Part shown: positions 11,315-23,406 of the stretch, piece by piece
Layout: each line of letters begins with the position of its first letter
Position numbering within the stretch: position 1 is the stretch's first letter
From: Carnegiea gigantea
Lineage: Eukaryota; Streptophyta; Magnoliopsida; Caryophyllales; Cactaceae
DNA length: 64,000 bases
Direction: 5' to 3'
NCBI GenBank assembly: GCA_029747015.1
Contig: JAKOGI010000187.1
Location: 607,001-671,000 of the forward strand
Translations under genes and position numbers: made by a program
Notes under the pieces: model-generated
What the model saw: the letters and a program-made list of their open reading frames with translations, nothing else
Told to the model about the DNA's origin: nothing
Database searches by the model: none

Positions 11315-14119
11315 TTAAGCCTTGTCTTTCAACCTTTGACTTTGCCTTGTAATGCGAGAATCACTAGTCCCCTCTTTCCTAATGCTATTATGATAAGCCT
11401 TAACCTTATCAAGAATCTGAGGAGCAATTACATTTTTATGACTAGTGATAATGTTGTAGCAATTTTTCGCCCTCAGCTTCTTCAACAAGGGCGCCTGTTA
11501 AGAGCAAAAAAGATAGACCAAAAACTTATCAAAAGCTTTGATGATATAATTCACTTAATTATAACATGAAAAAAAAGTGAACTGAAATTGAACTTCTTAA
11601 ACCTGACATTCCATTTCTCAATGCCTCGCATGTACATCTCCAAGTGTCGCATTGCATACACCCCTGTGTCAGGATAAGCAGGTAGTTTCAGTTGCTCTAA
11701 TGGCAAACTCTGCACACGAATAGTTTATTTTATCAGAAAAATACTTTGAAAAGCACCGAACCTAGGGAAAAAGTAGCATACATTTGTAATAGGTAACTTC
11801 AAATATTAGAGGATTAGAATACCAAAGGACAAAAAGGTAAGACAGAAAACTACCAAGAGACTGACACGAACAAGAATAGCATCATTGTCTGTATTATTAT
11901 GACTAACAAAATGGACAATCTCCACATTTTTCGCCAAGAAATTGAAGCACACAACAAGGTAATATCCATTGTGAAACACTGGAAAGAATATCTACATATT
12001 AACATAGCCATAAACATATGTACACCCTTAAATGGAGGACAAAACTCTCAATCTAACTGATATAAGGTATCTGAAACCGTTCTCAATAACTTATTTTTCA
12101 TCATATTCCTTGTTGATATCATAGCTGTGAGCAAATGCATGATTGTTCAGGAGAAAGATATGGAAGTTTCTGACCTTAATAAGCCTGAAATCAATTATTT
12201 GCAAGTAGCCACAGTGGGACCAAGAGAAGTTAAATGCTTAGCATGGTTTCCTAAGTCATAAGTACTGTTGAACCCCCTCCCCCTATTTTTTCTCTGTCAT
12301 GCTGCTTGGCAAACATATGGTTTTTCTTTTTTTTTTTTTTGGTTAGGTTGCTAGGTACTTGAAGCCTAAAGTCTTTAAAGAAAAAGCGCAGGTTATGTTT
12401 GGTTTTGGATTGGATTGCTAGGATTATAATTGAAGGGCTAACCTAGGTTTCTTCTGCTTTTACAGCCTTCCTACATGTTCACCGACAAGGGAGATTAAAT
12501 CCCAAACATATATAGCTGCCTTTGAAATATCCAAAGAAACAATGTGTATTTCAATTAAAAGCTTGGCAGATGATGCCATGATTAAGAACATGATCAACTA
12601 AGAGTCGAACTGCAGAAATGTGATTATCCTCATTGTGCTGTGTTTGGAACCATTAAAGATGTAGAGAACTCAATAAAAATCTTAAAGAGAAACAGTAAGC
12701 TCAGACAAAGATCAGGAGCACCATAGGCATTTGAATTAGGCCAATAAATGTAAGTATACAACATACCCCTTAATGCGTGAACAACCCCCTCCCCCTTTTT
12801 GCTCAATAAACAAGAATGTTAGAGTGATGGGGAAAAGATCGCTTTAAAGAAACACATCTGGGTCCACAGGGGCTCATCCACGCATCTGCAAATGAGCCAG
12901 TTTGCGGGCAAACATTCTAGTTTGTCTTAGATTTCAGTCATCACAAATGGATGATAGATCATTCCGCAAAAGAAGACTAGAAAATGCTATACTTATAAAC
13001 ATCCATCATATGCACATTTATTTCACCCATACCATATCCTCATGAGACGGGAATGCTACAAAATACAAGCATACATTTTAATAGCATGTGGACCTTTCAT
13101 CATGTGTGTACAACAAAGCATCAAAACATGTCACACACATGCACTTAGTATTGATACCAATCCCTAAATCATCGATGTAAATATAGAATAGTATTGTTAT
13201 ACAAGCTTACCAGATTGGAGTTTGAAAAATCAAGCCAACAAGTCACCTAAATTTCACTGTCCAAAATATGCTTAAACTTCTTATGCTTTGGAACAGAAAA
13301 TTCAGCACGCCCATCTAATAATTCAATCTATATCATAAAAAATCAGAAAGAAGTTAAGAGAAAGAAGAGAATGTAATTTAATTATTTAAGCTAAATATTT
13401 TTTTAAAAACACTTACACACGCATTACGAGAAAAAAAAAAAAGAACCTTGACGATAATGATTGAGGGTCCTTCAATTTTTTGGAATGACTCAACAAATAA
13501 GTGACTAGATCAACAACACCAGGATGCAATTCATCTCCACAACCCAAAGTCCTAACTATATATCTAGTGATGTTGAAATTTGCATCTGCAAATAATAGAT
13601 CACTGCGACCAAAAAAAAAAAAAACCCCATTAAAAAACAACAAAAATTTAAAAACATAAATCCATGTACAAAATATAAAAATTATAAAAATAAAAATAAA
13701 GCTCGTAATATTACCTATCATAGTGAACTTCATCCAATAGGAGAAAACCCCAATTAGAGACTTGCTTTTCTCTAATAGTCAAGGGGTTTAAGACATCAAT
13801 GTGCCTCATAAAAAATGGAGATCTAAAATGAGGGGCAGACATCTTCTTCCTCGCAATCTCCAATCGAATCTCCTTGGGCTCTACAAGCCTAAATGGGGAC
13901 TCATTTCTATAGCAGCATCAGGGTTAGACTGACTACCAAATCCAATACCCCCTACACCCCCACTTCCACCTTGGTTAGGGCTATTAATTTAGACTAACTG
14001 AGAAAGCCTACAACCAAACCCTAAATCAAACCGAGGTTGTGTGAAGTTGCTTGGAGAAGTAGTCTTTTCACAAGTATTTGCTTATTCAGCACATGCATCC
14101 CAAAACGATGGATTACTAA

Positions 14120-14890
14120 TAGGGATGGCAATAGGATGGGGAATCTCCACCCCCGTTGGGGCCCCACCTTGCATTAGGGAGGATTCCCCCTCCCCAATGG
14201 GGATAGGGGCAGGGATGGGATAGAAATAAATCACCGAGTTGGGATGAAGAGAGGGATGGGGGTGGGGACGGGGACGGAGCGAAAATTTATCTTGTTCCTA
14301 TCCTCACTTTGCTGCTCGGAGAAATATCCCCATCCGCATTCTCATCCCCGTTTCCCTGTCCTCGATTGGGGAAAAATTTCCATCCTCCTCTTTATATACT
14401 AATTTAAAATTATATATGATCCTTTTATTTGTAAATATAATACTAAGGTTATATTAGTAAATTAAGTTGAAAAAAATCGTAAATTTTATAGACTTGTTTT
14501 GTGTAATTTGTACATTGTTAGACTTATGTTGTAAGAACTTGTTCAACTTTAATTTAGATTAGGTTGTAAGCTTTAATGAAGTTTGGTAGACTTATATTAC
14601 ATGGAACCTACAAGAGCTTATTGTCTAATTAATTGGACTAGAATTTAGAGATGGCAAATTGGACTTTCATTTAAGACTTGTAATATAGTTATCATAAAGG
14701 AGGGGAAAAATGGTGGGAAAAAATCTCCGTTGGGGCCTCGTCAAGTATTAGATCCCCACCGAGGACGGAGACGGGGGGTAATTTTTTCCCCGCAACGGGA
14801 AACAGGGTAGGGACAGCAGGCGGGGATCTTAGCGTGGATGGGGACGGGGAATAGGCCTCCCATTCCTAATCTACCTTATTGCCATCCTTA
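14120..14890. mobile_element. 771-bp G-rich hAT MITE inserted in the ULP1-like gene
   Basis: Terminal inverted repeats TAGGGATGGCAATA (14120) and its near complement ending at 14890 (TATTGCCATCCTTA) differ at one base. The flanks form an 8-bp duplication, ATTACTAA (14112-14119) and ATCACTAA (14891-14898), with one transition. Both ends carry runs such as GGGGTGGGGACGGGGACGG. No coding sequence is present. Removing it rejoins the host frame on the minus strand as ELFVSD followed by PSFWDACAE, which supports a real insertion into an exon. Confidence 0.85.
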
Positions 14891-16620
14891 ATCACTAACA
14901 AATAATTCCTCATCTTGACTAGAGGGAGTTACTTGATGTCCAACATTAACATCTCTGGGTTGTGTTTGAGATTTACCAGTCGTGACCTTAAATGTTCCCA
15001 ACTTTGAATAGTTACTCAATATCTCTACCAAAACACCCTGAATGTTGTCCATTTGGATGCTTGCTGGGAACATCTGTTGTGCCTCACTCATAGCATCAAC
15101 AACCTCAACTACAGAGCGTGCAAACTTCTTCAATGATCTTGAAATCTTTTGCACATATGCCTGCACTACAATTAGTTCAAAAGATAAAACAAATCATGAA
15201 AATACTAAAAAAGAGAAAAGATAAACTGCAAAAACAAAAAGATACATTGCAAGGCAGAAAAGATACACTAAAGCCAAAAGAATAGACAAGCTGCAGCAAA
15301 ACAAAAGCATGCTACAAGGAAGAAAAGATACCCTGTAGGAAAGAAAAGATACACTGCACTGGGCTGTTGAATTAGAGTAACTTGGGAGGAGGGGAAGCAA
15401 TGCTGGGCATATTAGAAACCTCTGAGAATACTTAAGCAATTACATGGTTTGTCTCTTTAATTACACATCAACAAATCATACGTGACTGGTGTATAGGGAA
15501 GTCAGGGGTATTGTCTGCCACTATGGGACTAAAGAACATTCACTTGCATGCGTTGTTTGAATGTCAGTCAATAAGTCAATGTGCAGAAAAGGTTTTTTGT
15601 AGCTGCCCAAAGAATCTAGGATTGTTGCCCTAAACTGAATGTCTGTCGAAAGTGGGAACATAAAAGTAAGTACTTCAGAGAATGAGGATTGCAGGTATTT
15701 AGCAAGTATTTGCTAATTTAGGTAATAGCAACTGCACAAAAAAGGGAACAAAGCATAGTCTAGTAACATACCTTGTGCTGTGTTGCATCAACAGGAAGGT
15801 CGACTCTCTTTTTAAGAAATAGATTTTAAATGTGTTATACAAGAAGGGAAGCTAGTGGTACATCAAGTGCAGAACCAGGAGATGACGAAATTGTCACCAT
15901 CTAACATATATAACGTTACTCATATGCAGACAGACATCATCCTCAAATCAAAACTTGCCTAAACAGAAAATCCGTTTCCACCGACAGGATGTTTACTCCC
16001 CTTTCCAGTTTGAACCAGAACTTTAATCTCTAATTTCTCAAATCAAAATGTATCTTGAACCTAATATTGTTATCGTAGACACTCAGTTGAAAAATAAGGC
16101 AAAATGCATGTGAAAATCAAGCTGAGAAACTGGTTATTGTGTTATGAATAATCATCACATCAAATGAACAAACTTAGTTAATGCACCAATTCAGCAAATA
16201 CTTGCGCAATCAACTAATGTTTTCGAAATCTGATACCCAAAGTTCTTCAGTGTTTATGAGTTAAAATCCCACCACAAAGTAAAAAGACGGGCAGCAAGCA
16301 AGAATCACAAATTGTAGTAGTAGATAGATACTGAAGAAGACAAAAGATGCACTACAACAGGGAAAATGTTCTCTAACTGAGGAAACAAGGTTCACTAAAA
16401 GAAACTTAAAGTATAAAATAGAATCTTTTTTGCCCTAATATCTTTTCTTTTTCTTCTTGAATATATAAAGTTGGTGTCTCTGATGCCTTAATTCTATCAT
16501 GTTCAATCCCCTCACTGAAGCCTTGACAACTCTATAACTCAAAATTCATTCTAATCCTTAGCTCTTTGCTAGTCCAATTTGATAAAATAGGAAATTCTCT
16601 ACCAATCTTTCTTTTCCTGC

Positions 16621-17886
16621 TATTACATTAGAAATTACCGTAAGCGCACGGTGTAGTTGTAGCTAGCAGCCGGCAAGTACGGGTTGTATCCACAGGGAGT
16701 TGTGTTTTCAATTACTAGAGCCAACTAAAGCATATCAATCTAGGCGAGACAGCGAGTGAAGAAAATTAGAACTAAACTACCAAAATAAAAAAGATTTCAA
16801 TTGTAATTAGACCTAGGGAGACTAACTAATCAAGTCAAACCCTCACCTTCTCAAGTTATGCTAATATTCAAGGATGATCGAATGCACAATTAAAGTTCAT
16901 CCAAGCCCTTTCTCAAGGATCAGTAGGCTAGTCTAATTGTCCCAACTACCTATTTTCATGGAGTTAGCTCAATTAAACTACAAGATTAGCAGCCCTTGAC
17001 CTAGCTAGCGGCCGAGCCTATTTTCATGTCCCAACCCTGGCTATTCACTCTACCCACAGTAAACAATCAATCTCACCTTTTAGAATAAGTCAATTACCCC
17101 TAAATACAAAGGAAAACTCTTTCAAGCATTTTATCAAACGCTTGGTAGACATGAGAGAAAATCCTAAATTCTAGTATAAATAAGAGGGGTAAAGGTCTGA
17201 ACAAAATCAATCAGACATCAAGAGGCTAAATTATAATCCAAAATCACAACTATAATGACTAAACATCACAAAAGCATATAAACCAAAACATTAACATAAG
17301 TATACAAAATAGAGAGAGGAAGAGAAAAGAGAACTTATGCTTGATTGAATTGAAGATTGAATCCACAAGCTTAAATCAGAAATACTCCACTAATCTAACC
17401 TAATTACCCTAATGTATTTCCCCCTAATGGGGTTTGAGAGTGGGAGGAGGAAGCCTCAATCGCCTCTCCTAAAAACCTCGAAAAAGGAGCCCCCTTAATG
17501 GGAAGCCTAAAAGTGGCTTTTATTGCAAAAATTGGGGAGAGGCACGGTCGTGCCACCTGGCACGGGGTACCCATGCCACCATGGCATGGTCGCGCCACCT
17601 GGCACAGGGCCCCCACGCCAAGTCTCTGGTTTGGTAGAAACTCTCCCCACTGCTTTTCTTTTGGTTCCTAGGACTTCTTATACCTCTATTCTTCCTTGTA
17701 ATTCATTCCAAAGCTGTTCTTTCTATCAAACTAAGAGATTTTTCCTGAAAGGAGGACAAATAACTTTATAAGTATAATTGAATCAAAGGAAGTAAATTTG
17801 ACATTTTTTCATCTATATTTGATATAAAAACAATGAGAAACATGGATCAAATGGGAGCTAAACTGAGGTAAAATCGGGATTCATCA
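16621..17886. mobile_element. 1.27-kb non-coding repeat element of uncertain class
   Basis: Bounded by the 5-bp direct repeat CCTGC (16616-16620 and 17887-17891). The left end reads TATTACATTAGAAATTACCG and a block from there to GTATCCACAGGGAG resembles a widespread plant non-coding repeat whose class I cannot name. The right end reads AAATCGGGATTCATCA. Near 17540-17610 it has a GC-rich inverted-repeat segment built on GGCACGGTCGTGCC and CACCTGGCAC. There are no long terminal inverted repeats, and it ends TA..CA rather than TG..CA. It lies within the ULP1-like gene, probably in an intron. Confidence 0.5.
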
Positions 17887-18550
17887 CCTGCACAAGATAC
17901 GATCCGCATAGCACAACAATAACAAAACATTAAAAGAAAAAAGGAGTCCTTAATGCATAAACCTCAATAAGATAGGAATAAGAATAAATGCTAATTTCAA
18001 AAATATATAAGCGAAAACCATTACCATTAAGAATAAATAGGACATCTATATGCACCTTTTGGTTGCCTCTTCCACTTGTCCATGCAAGAAATCAAGCTAT
18101 TCAATGTAAACTCACACCAAATGAGGTCATTCACCTCTTTCAGATTCACTAAACTTTTGAACACAATATGATTGACCTTCATAGTTTGTTGTTCCTTAAC
18201 AAGAGTAGAGACAATATACACAAAAAAGTTTTTCTTAAAAAGATCACCCCCTTGCCTTTGATTCCTCATTTGTGCAAGAAGTTGATGTGTCTTAGGCAAT
18301 GCACCTCCTTATTGATCATTCCCTTCATCAAGTACCCGCTTGTAATCTCCTTTGTCACTCTTCTTTGCTCCTTTGATAGGCTTACATCCCTTAGGAAACC
18401 CCATTGTCAAATGCACATCTTCTTTTATAATCGTCAACTCCTCATTGCTAGCCAACTTCACTGATTGCCTGCATGTATCAAAGTTTTCAATAAGCCATCT
18501 AGCGAGCCTTGATATGATTTTATCAATTTTCATAGTCAACAAAAATTGAA

Positions 18551-19980
18551 ACCCAAGCTCAATTATATCTCTCTATCACACATATAAATATTCAATACAA
18601 ACTCAATTTATTAGAAAACATCCATGTGCCCATATCATCTGCCTTAATATCTTCATTATCACTATCAGCTTCTTGATTTTGCTCCTCCACTGTTTTGTTC
18701 CAATTTTAATATCAAAAATTTATCACTAAAATATAGGAAGCACACTATATATAAAGTTTTGTGACTAAAATATATGAAGCATACCAATATCATCTTGTTC
18801 TGAGTGTTTTCTTTTTAATCTCTTAGATCTTGCATGTCTGATCCGCCTCTTTCTTCTACCACTGTTATTAATGAGAAAAATTAAAAAGCAATTCAACTAA
18901 AAATAACCTTTAATCTTACTATTAGGAGCATCATTAAAAGGTTCACGGTAAAAAGGAGAAAACATACACACCAAGACATCAAAGGTTCACAACAGCAAAC
19001 ACAAGAAGCAACAAACTTTGAATTAAGGCCTATGAAGTAAAGTGTAGCACTGGCATTGCACTCAGCAGCTGATGTATTACGAATGAAAGACATTCCTATT
19101 GTCATGATGTCTCTTTTTCACAAGCCCTTGTAAATGGATCATCTGACATGTGCTTATCTCGCAAAGTCTAACTGGTATATTAAGGTGATGACTTCATAAT
19201 GAGACCTAAGATGATTATGTACTGTAAAAATAAAATACTTCCAATCCATTTTTCACGCTAAAGTCTTCCTTGCACCTCAACCTCACATACTCATGCGGAT
19301 ATTAAATATACTTATAGGACCAATAGACCAAGCATACAAAACATCATAACCAATGGACCAAGAAGACATGAAATAGGACAAGTAAAGTGAAACAACCACC
19401 TAGAAAACTACACACTTAAGACCCCAAACTGATCACTTAGTTGCAGTTGAAGATCACTGTCATGAAGCTCTGAACATCATAGTCATGAAGTTCACATTCC
19501 GTGGTTGTGTATGTAAAGCCAAAATAACCAACAAATCAAAAAACAAATGAATAGGGAGGAGATTAATAACAAAAATGAAGAGGAGGTGACTTGATTAATT
19601 TTGATAGCACCTCTGAAGATCACAGTCATGAAGCTCGCAGTAACCACTCATAAAACTAACTACGCCTTACACAGCCAAAGATTGACCTCAATACACCGTC
19701 AAAGGATCCATAATTCGAACCCTAGAAAACATAAATCATAAAATCGAACCCACCAAAACTAATATTCAATAGCAAACACGACAAACATAAAAGCAACATA
19801 ATTGAAGCAAAAATGAGAAACAAGACACACCTGTTTGCAGCATTCTCGTCCAAATCTCTCTAGCCATGCATATTGTTTGAAAGAATCTAAAATTACAATG
19901 AACAAAATTCAAAAAAAATCAGCAACCATGCATTAATAAGTTGAAGGATGATAAATTAGCTAAAATTCGACCATTACCTT
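18551..19980 (-). other. Probable 5' intron region of the ULP1-like gene
   Basis: No coding motif recognised. Short minus-strand ORFs (for example 19105-18893) are Cys-rich but match nothing I know. The stretch lies between the DUF1985-like exon and the leader-like exon at 19981-20180, so introns or decayed exons are the simplest reading. Confidence 0.35.
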
Positions 19981-20180
19981 ATCCGAAGAACAAAATGAGC
20001 TAAAAGAGAAAATCCTAGGAGAGAGAAAATGGCTTTAAAAATGATGATAGAGCAAAGGAGGAGAAAATGTCGGGCAAAGCAAGAAGAGAGATCGAAGGAA
20101 ATAGCCGGATCGAAGGAGAGAGAAAAGTAAAGAGAGGCTGCAGACTTATCGAAATTTCAAAAAAGCAATTTTTTTTTTGG
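19981..20180 (-). promoter_or_regulatory. Probable leader exon and promoter edge of the ULP1-like gene
   Basis: On the minus strand this is pyrimidine-rich with repeated TCTCTC/CTTCGATC blocks, typical of a plant 5' untranslated exon. It ends at a good donor, TTCGGATAAG|GTAATG, near 19979-19976. A TATA-like TTAAATAA lies just upstream, around 20183-20190. Confidence 0.4.
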
Positions 20181-20259
20181 TTATTTAAGTGACCCGGCAG
20201 CACCGTCTAACACGCATCGAAGAAGGTGCTATACACATGCGACGTATGTACCTAATAAG

Positions 20260-20836
20260 TAGGGGTGGACAACGGACAGGGCCAGGTCAGCCCATTAGCT
20301 AAACAGGCCGGGCCAGGCCAGCACATTTGTTAATGGGTCAAGCAGGGTTATAGGCCAAATAAATATGATCTGCCCATGATTTGCCCAATATCACCTAAGA
20401 AGTGTTTCTGGAGATTTAATTTTTCAACTAATGTCTCTGTAATTTTCCACCTAAACTAAACTAGTCCAGATTCAAAGTTACAAAATACACAACTAAGTTA
20501 ATAAATGGGTTGGGTCGGGTTGGCCCATGGACAGCCCGCTTTTGGTCCCTTTAAGAGCGAAATAAACTTACATAAAAAATGGTGTATGATAATTACTATT
20601 ATATACAAAGTGTTGGTAGTAAGTTTAACTAATTAGAACATGTAAATTAGTGTGTCAAGTAGGTTGAAAAGATATAAAGTCATTAAACGAGCTGTTAATG
20701 AGCCAGTCTGGCCCGACTGGTTAATGTGCCTTAAATGGACTGGCCCATTATTGTTATTGATCCAATCCTGTATAAGCCCTATTTTAAACGGGCCGACCAC
20801 CTAACCCAATAAATACCCGATCCGTTGCTCACCCTG
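20260..20836. mobile_element. hAT-like MITE, 577 bp
   Basis: Ends are TAGGGGTGGACAACGGA at 20260 and TCCGTTGCTCACCCTG at 20821-20836, imperfect inverted repeats. Candidate 8-bp duplications are CTAATAAG (20252-20259) and TTAGCAAG (20837-20844), which differ by three transitions. Subterminal regions carry GGGCCGG/CCGGCCC-like motifs and GGGTTGGGTCGGGTTGG. A second copy in opposite orientation lies at 47886-48480, and an end fragment at 48548-48620. No coding capacity. Confidence 0.75.
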
Positions 20837-20844
20837 TTAGCAAG

Positions 20845-21313
20845 GTACAGGTGTCTATAAGATAACATTTTCCATAACTCTAAGACTTTCCTAAGATATT
20901 AATTCCACATGCTCTACAAGCTTGCAGCATGCACAAATATTAGTCAAAAAAAAAGTTTCACCAGTAAATTGTCATATTATTTAATTTCCCGTAATCTTCT
21001 GGCATAAGGAATGCTTTCCCAATTACCGAGTGTAATTATACGGCGATATCCCGTAATAAAAAGAAAATTATTTCCTAATTTATTATGATTGAGTTTCCAG
21101 CTATTCCCTCGGTTTGGTCTAGGGTTTGCATATCGTTTTGAGTTGGCTTTTGATTTCGCTTACTGTCGCTTTCCCTCCTTATCTCTCTCTGCCGTCTTCT
21201 CGATTAGAAGATATCGCAGAGCTGCATCTTGGCGCTTTAGTTTATCATCTTCTTCCACCAACTGTGATCTTGACGCCGCAGATTTGCTGTGCGATACTTC
21301 CAATATAATTAAA
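20845..21313 (+). promoter_or_regulatory. Upstream region of the DUF6598-like gene
   Basis: Between the MITE and the start codon. The last 230 bases are in frame with the gene and open, but lack an upstream ATG in that frame, and the pyrimidine-rich TCTCTCTCTGCCG stretch is typical of a 5' untranslated leader. No convincing TATA box was identified. Confidence 0.4.
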
Positions 21314-23406
21314 ATGGATCCAAAGTTAAGGGAGGCCATTATTGAGGACATGAAGAGGATGTTACCTCGCCAGCTCTCCAAAGAAGAACGTGAACGTGTT
21401 TTACAACAATGGATCGACGACCGTTTTTCCGGTCCTGATAATCATCCCGGAGAGGGAGATGTGGTTGGTGCTCCCCTAATTGAAATCCATTCTGTCACCA
21501 TCCATCCTAATGGCCCAGTTGATGACAAGGAGCCCTTGAACATCTATGGTTCTATTCAAGTAATCAATGGTAGAGGCGATGCCTTTGATATCTACAACCA
21601 ACCTGAGGATGATCCCAATCAGTGCTACTTTGGTGATGAGCTTCCTCTTCTCGATGTGGATCCTATAATGTCACCTTTTCCGGTCACCCACATGAAATTT
21701 CTCTTGACGGATAAGATCACAGGCCTTCGACTCATTGATGAGACTCTCTCTTTGGACTATACAAAAGAGAAAATATCCGTCGTAAAAATAGAAAATCATT
21801 GTGTTCGCGGCAAACACGGTTCAGTTAATGTCAATTTTACCACATTCGAAGCAGCTGTTATCACTTATCTTGATCTTACGCTATTCAAGAAAGATGATCA
21901 CAGTAGTGATAACGAAAGTGGCTGGCTTCATCTTACCGCTGATATTACAGCTTCCTATGAGTGCAAATATAGCTTCGGCCAACATTCCCCTGCCACTCTT
22001 GTTAGCGCCGGAGAAGGTGAACCTTTGAAGGTCAAATGTGGGACCTCTATTCCGCTTTACAAATCTGTTTTAGCCGTGCCCGTCTATTCATCTCTTAAAA
22101 TTCAAGCTAAGTTAGGGGATACTGTCAGTGGCCACAGCATTTTTTTTGCCTCCCAATGCGGCTTTCAGACACGAAACATAGACGGATCCGCTGGTTATTT
22201 TCTTCAGCTTCGAACAGAATGGAAACCAGGAAATTCGGAAGAAGAGGTGGAGCGGTCAGGAGCATTTTCTAACGTATGTTCGTGTTTTTCCCGGGGCCAT
22301 CTCTCAGGGGTTGTGGAGAGGGGGAAGGGGGTAGTAATTCTATCACACTTTTTGTTTCCAGATGAATGTGCCCTCGATCTGCTTCCCAGCTTGATTAACT
22401 TTATTTCTGTCCTTGTGCAGTCTATTGATAACAGCGATTCTCCACACACCTTCTGTATTTATAGGTATTTATTATCAATCACTTGGACTCATCTTTTTAC
22501 CATGCTTCTTCTGAAGCTTTTCATGCGGAAGGGACGCTAATTAAAATGTCAAATTGATTCTTGTACTTAACGATGCTCAGGAGGCCGATCGAATGTGAAT
22601 TTGAACCAGTGCCGGCGATGGAGGTATTTTCGATTACTGTTATCCCAGAAGCAAAACTGAACCGAGGTAATTTGCATCTTTATGGTGAAATTGTAGTTTA
22701 TAGTCGTTATGGTGAGTTTTCTATCTTCAAAAGAGAGAAGGATTTTCCTCAAGAGGTCTCATGTGGCGAAGGCAAAATTCTAATGGTAAGAGGCCCCGAT
22801 AGGCGTTGCTTTGAGGCCACTTGTACAGTGAGTGTGCAGGTAGACCTGAAGGATGTTGATGTTGAAGATGTCCTCTTCAAGGGGTTTATATGTTGGCGCC
22901 CTCTCTTACTTGACGGGCATATGTTTTCATGGTACAATAGGCGTCTATGTTCTGTTATTCCAGCTGATCCTGGCTTGGTGAAGGTGCACTACTCGATCTT
23001 TAGTGATACAGTGCGAGCTTCCTTGAACGTACTGTTCTCCTTTGATTCTCTTTCTCTGGGAGCAGTTCGTGTCTTGGTCACCGGCAGTATTGTTGCTAGA
23101 TATGGCATCTATGATTACACTACTTCCTATGACCAGGAGTACTATCAAAGTGTGCTTTTTTCGGAAAGTAGTCCTTTGGAGCTCACCAATGGACGCAAAA
23201 TCTCCCTCCCGTTGTTGAAATCCGTTGTTCCAGTGCCAAAACGTTCATGTTTGATTGTTGAAGTTGATTTGTGCACAAGCTTAGGAGACGACACCCCTGA
23301 TGAGAAAGCTTTGAGGGGAGTTGTGGAACTCCAAATGGGTACTGAATCTTGTTGGAGGGTGACAAACAAGGAATTTTTTGTTGATGTGTTGGTCGATTGG
23401 GGATAG
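21314..23406 (+). CDS. DUF6598-like two-module protein (related to the non-toxic module of JIP60-like proteins)
   Basis: Molecular function unknown. The start at 21314 (MDPKLREAI) follows AAA and leads into a charged helical N-terminus (residues 1-40). Module 1 (about residues 52-310) begins IEIHSVTIHPNG ... LNIYGSIQVING and later has HGSVNVNF, an IPLYKSVLAVP segment and a terminal LRTEWKPG. Module 2 (22618-23406) repeats the plan: EVFSITVIPEAK ... LYGEIVVYS, then LVKVHYSIF, a SLPLLKSVVPVP segment and a final VDVLVDWG. This layout fits DUF6598, found in grasses and Caryophyllales and also fused to ribosome-inactivating domains in JIP60-like proteins. No such N-glycosidase domain lies in the window. 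An intron must join the modules: the acceptor is CTCAG|G at 22580, and in-frame donors are GAGCG|GTCAGG after 22254 or TTC|GTGTTT after 22281. A strong donor after 22273 is out of frame. If none is used, module 2 may be a separate gene or a frameshifted half. Confidence 0.7.

Larger units (their letters stand above)
11315..18550 (-). pseudogene. Transposon-type ULP1 cysteine-protease-like gene, decayed
   Basis: Multi-exon minus-strand gene of the plant transposon family that couples an N-terminal DUF1985-like domain to a ULP1-type protease. The N-terminal part (18542-18027) reads RLARWLIENFDTCRQSVKL, ITIIKEDVHLTMGFPKG-like text, then FFVYIVSTLVKEQQT and LIWCEFTLNSLISCMDKWKR. Middle exons include 15772 upward (VDLPVDATQHK), 15161-14891 (helical), 13935-13735, 13585-13447 and 13327-13247. 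The protease part is at 11991-11854 (FPVFHNGYYLVVCFNF, containing the expected catalytic His), 11709-11603 (YPDTGVYAMRHLEMYM) and last exon 11494-11315 (59 codons, basic end RITRQSQRLKDKA). The catalytic-Cys motif normally DCG reads DTG here. Several exon joins are out of frame and 13327-13247 ends in a stop. Two insertions split it. The 5' leader exon is probably 20180-19981. A pseudogene is most likely. Confidence 0.75.

Noticed and set aside
13413..13733. Phe-rich membrane-like ORF
   Set aside because: Its hydrophobic ends come from T/A runs of introns. Only the central LGCGDELHPGVVDLVTYLL part (13585-13447) belongs to the ULP1-like gene.
21089..21313. N-terminal extension of the DUF6598-like ORF
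   Set aside because: It opens with TTG, not ATG; the first in-frame ATG is at 21314 and the upstream text is pyrimidine-rich leader-like DNA.
22282..22540. Read-through tail of the first DUF6598-like exon
   Set aside because: After about 22280 the translation loses family resemblance, while a second module resumes after an acceptor at 22580. The tail is best seen as intron.
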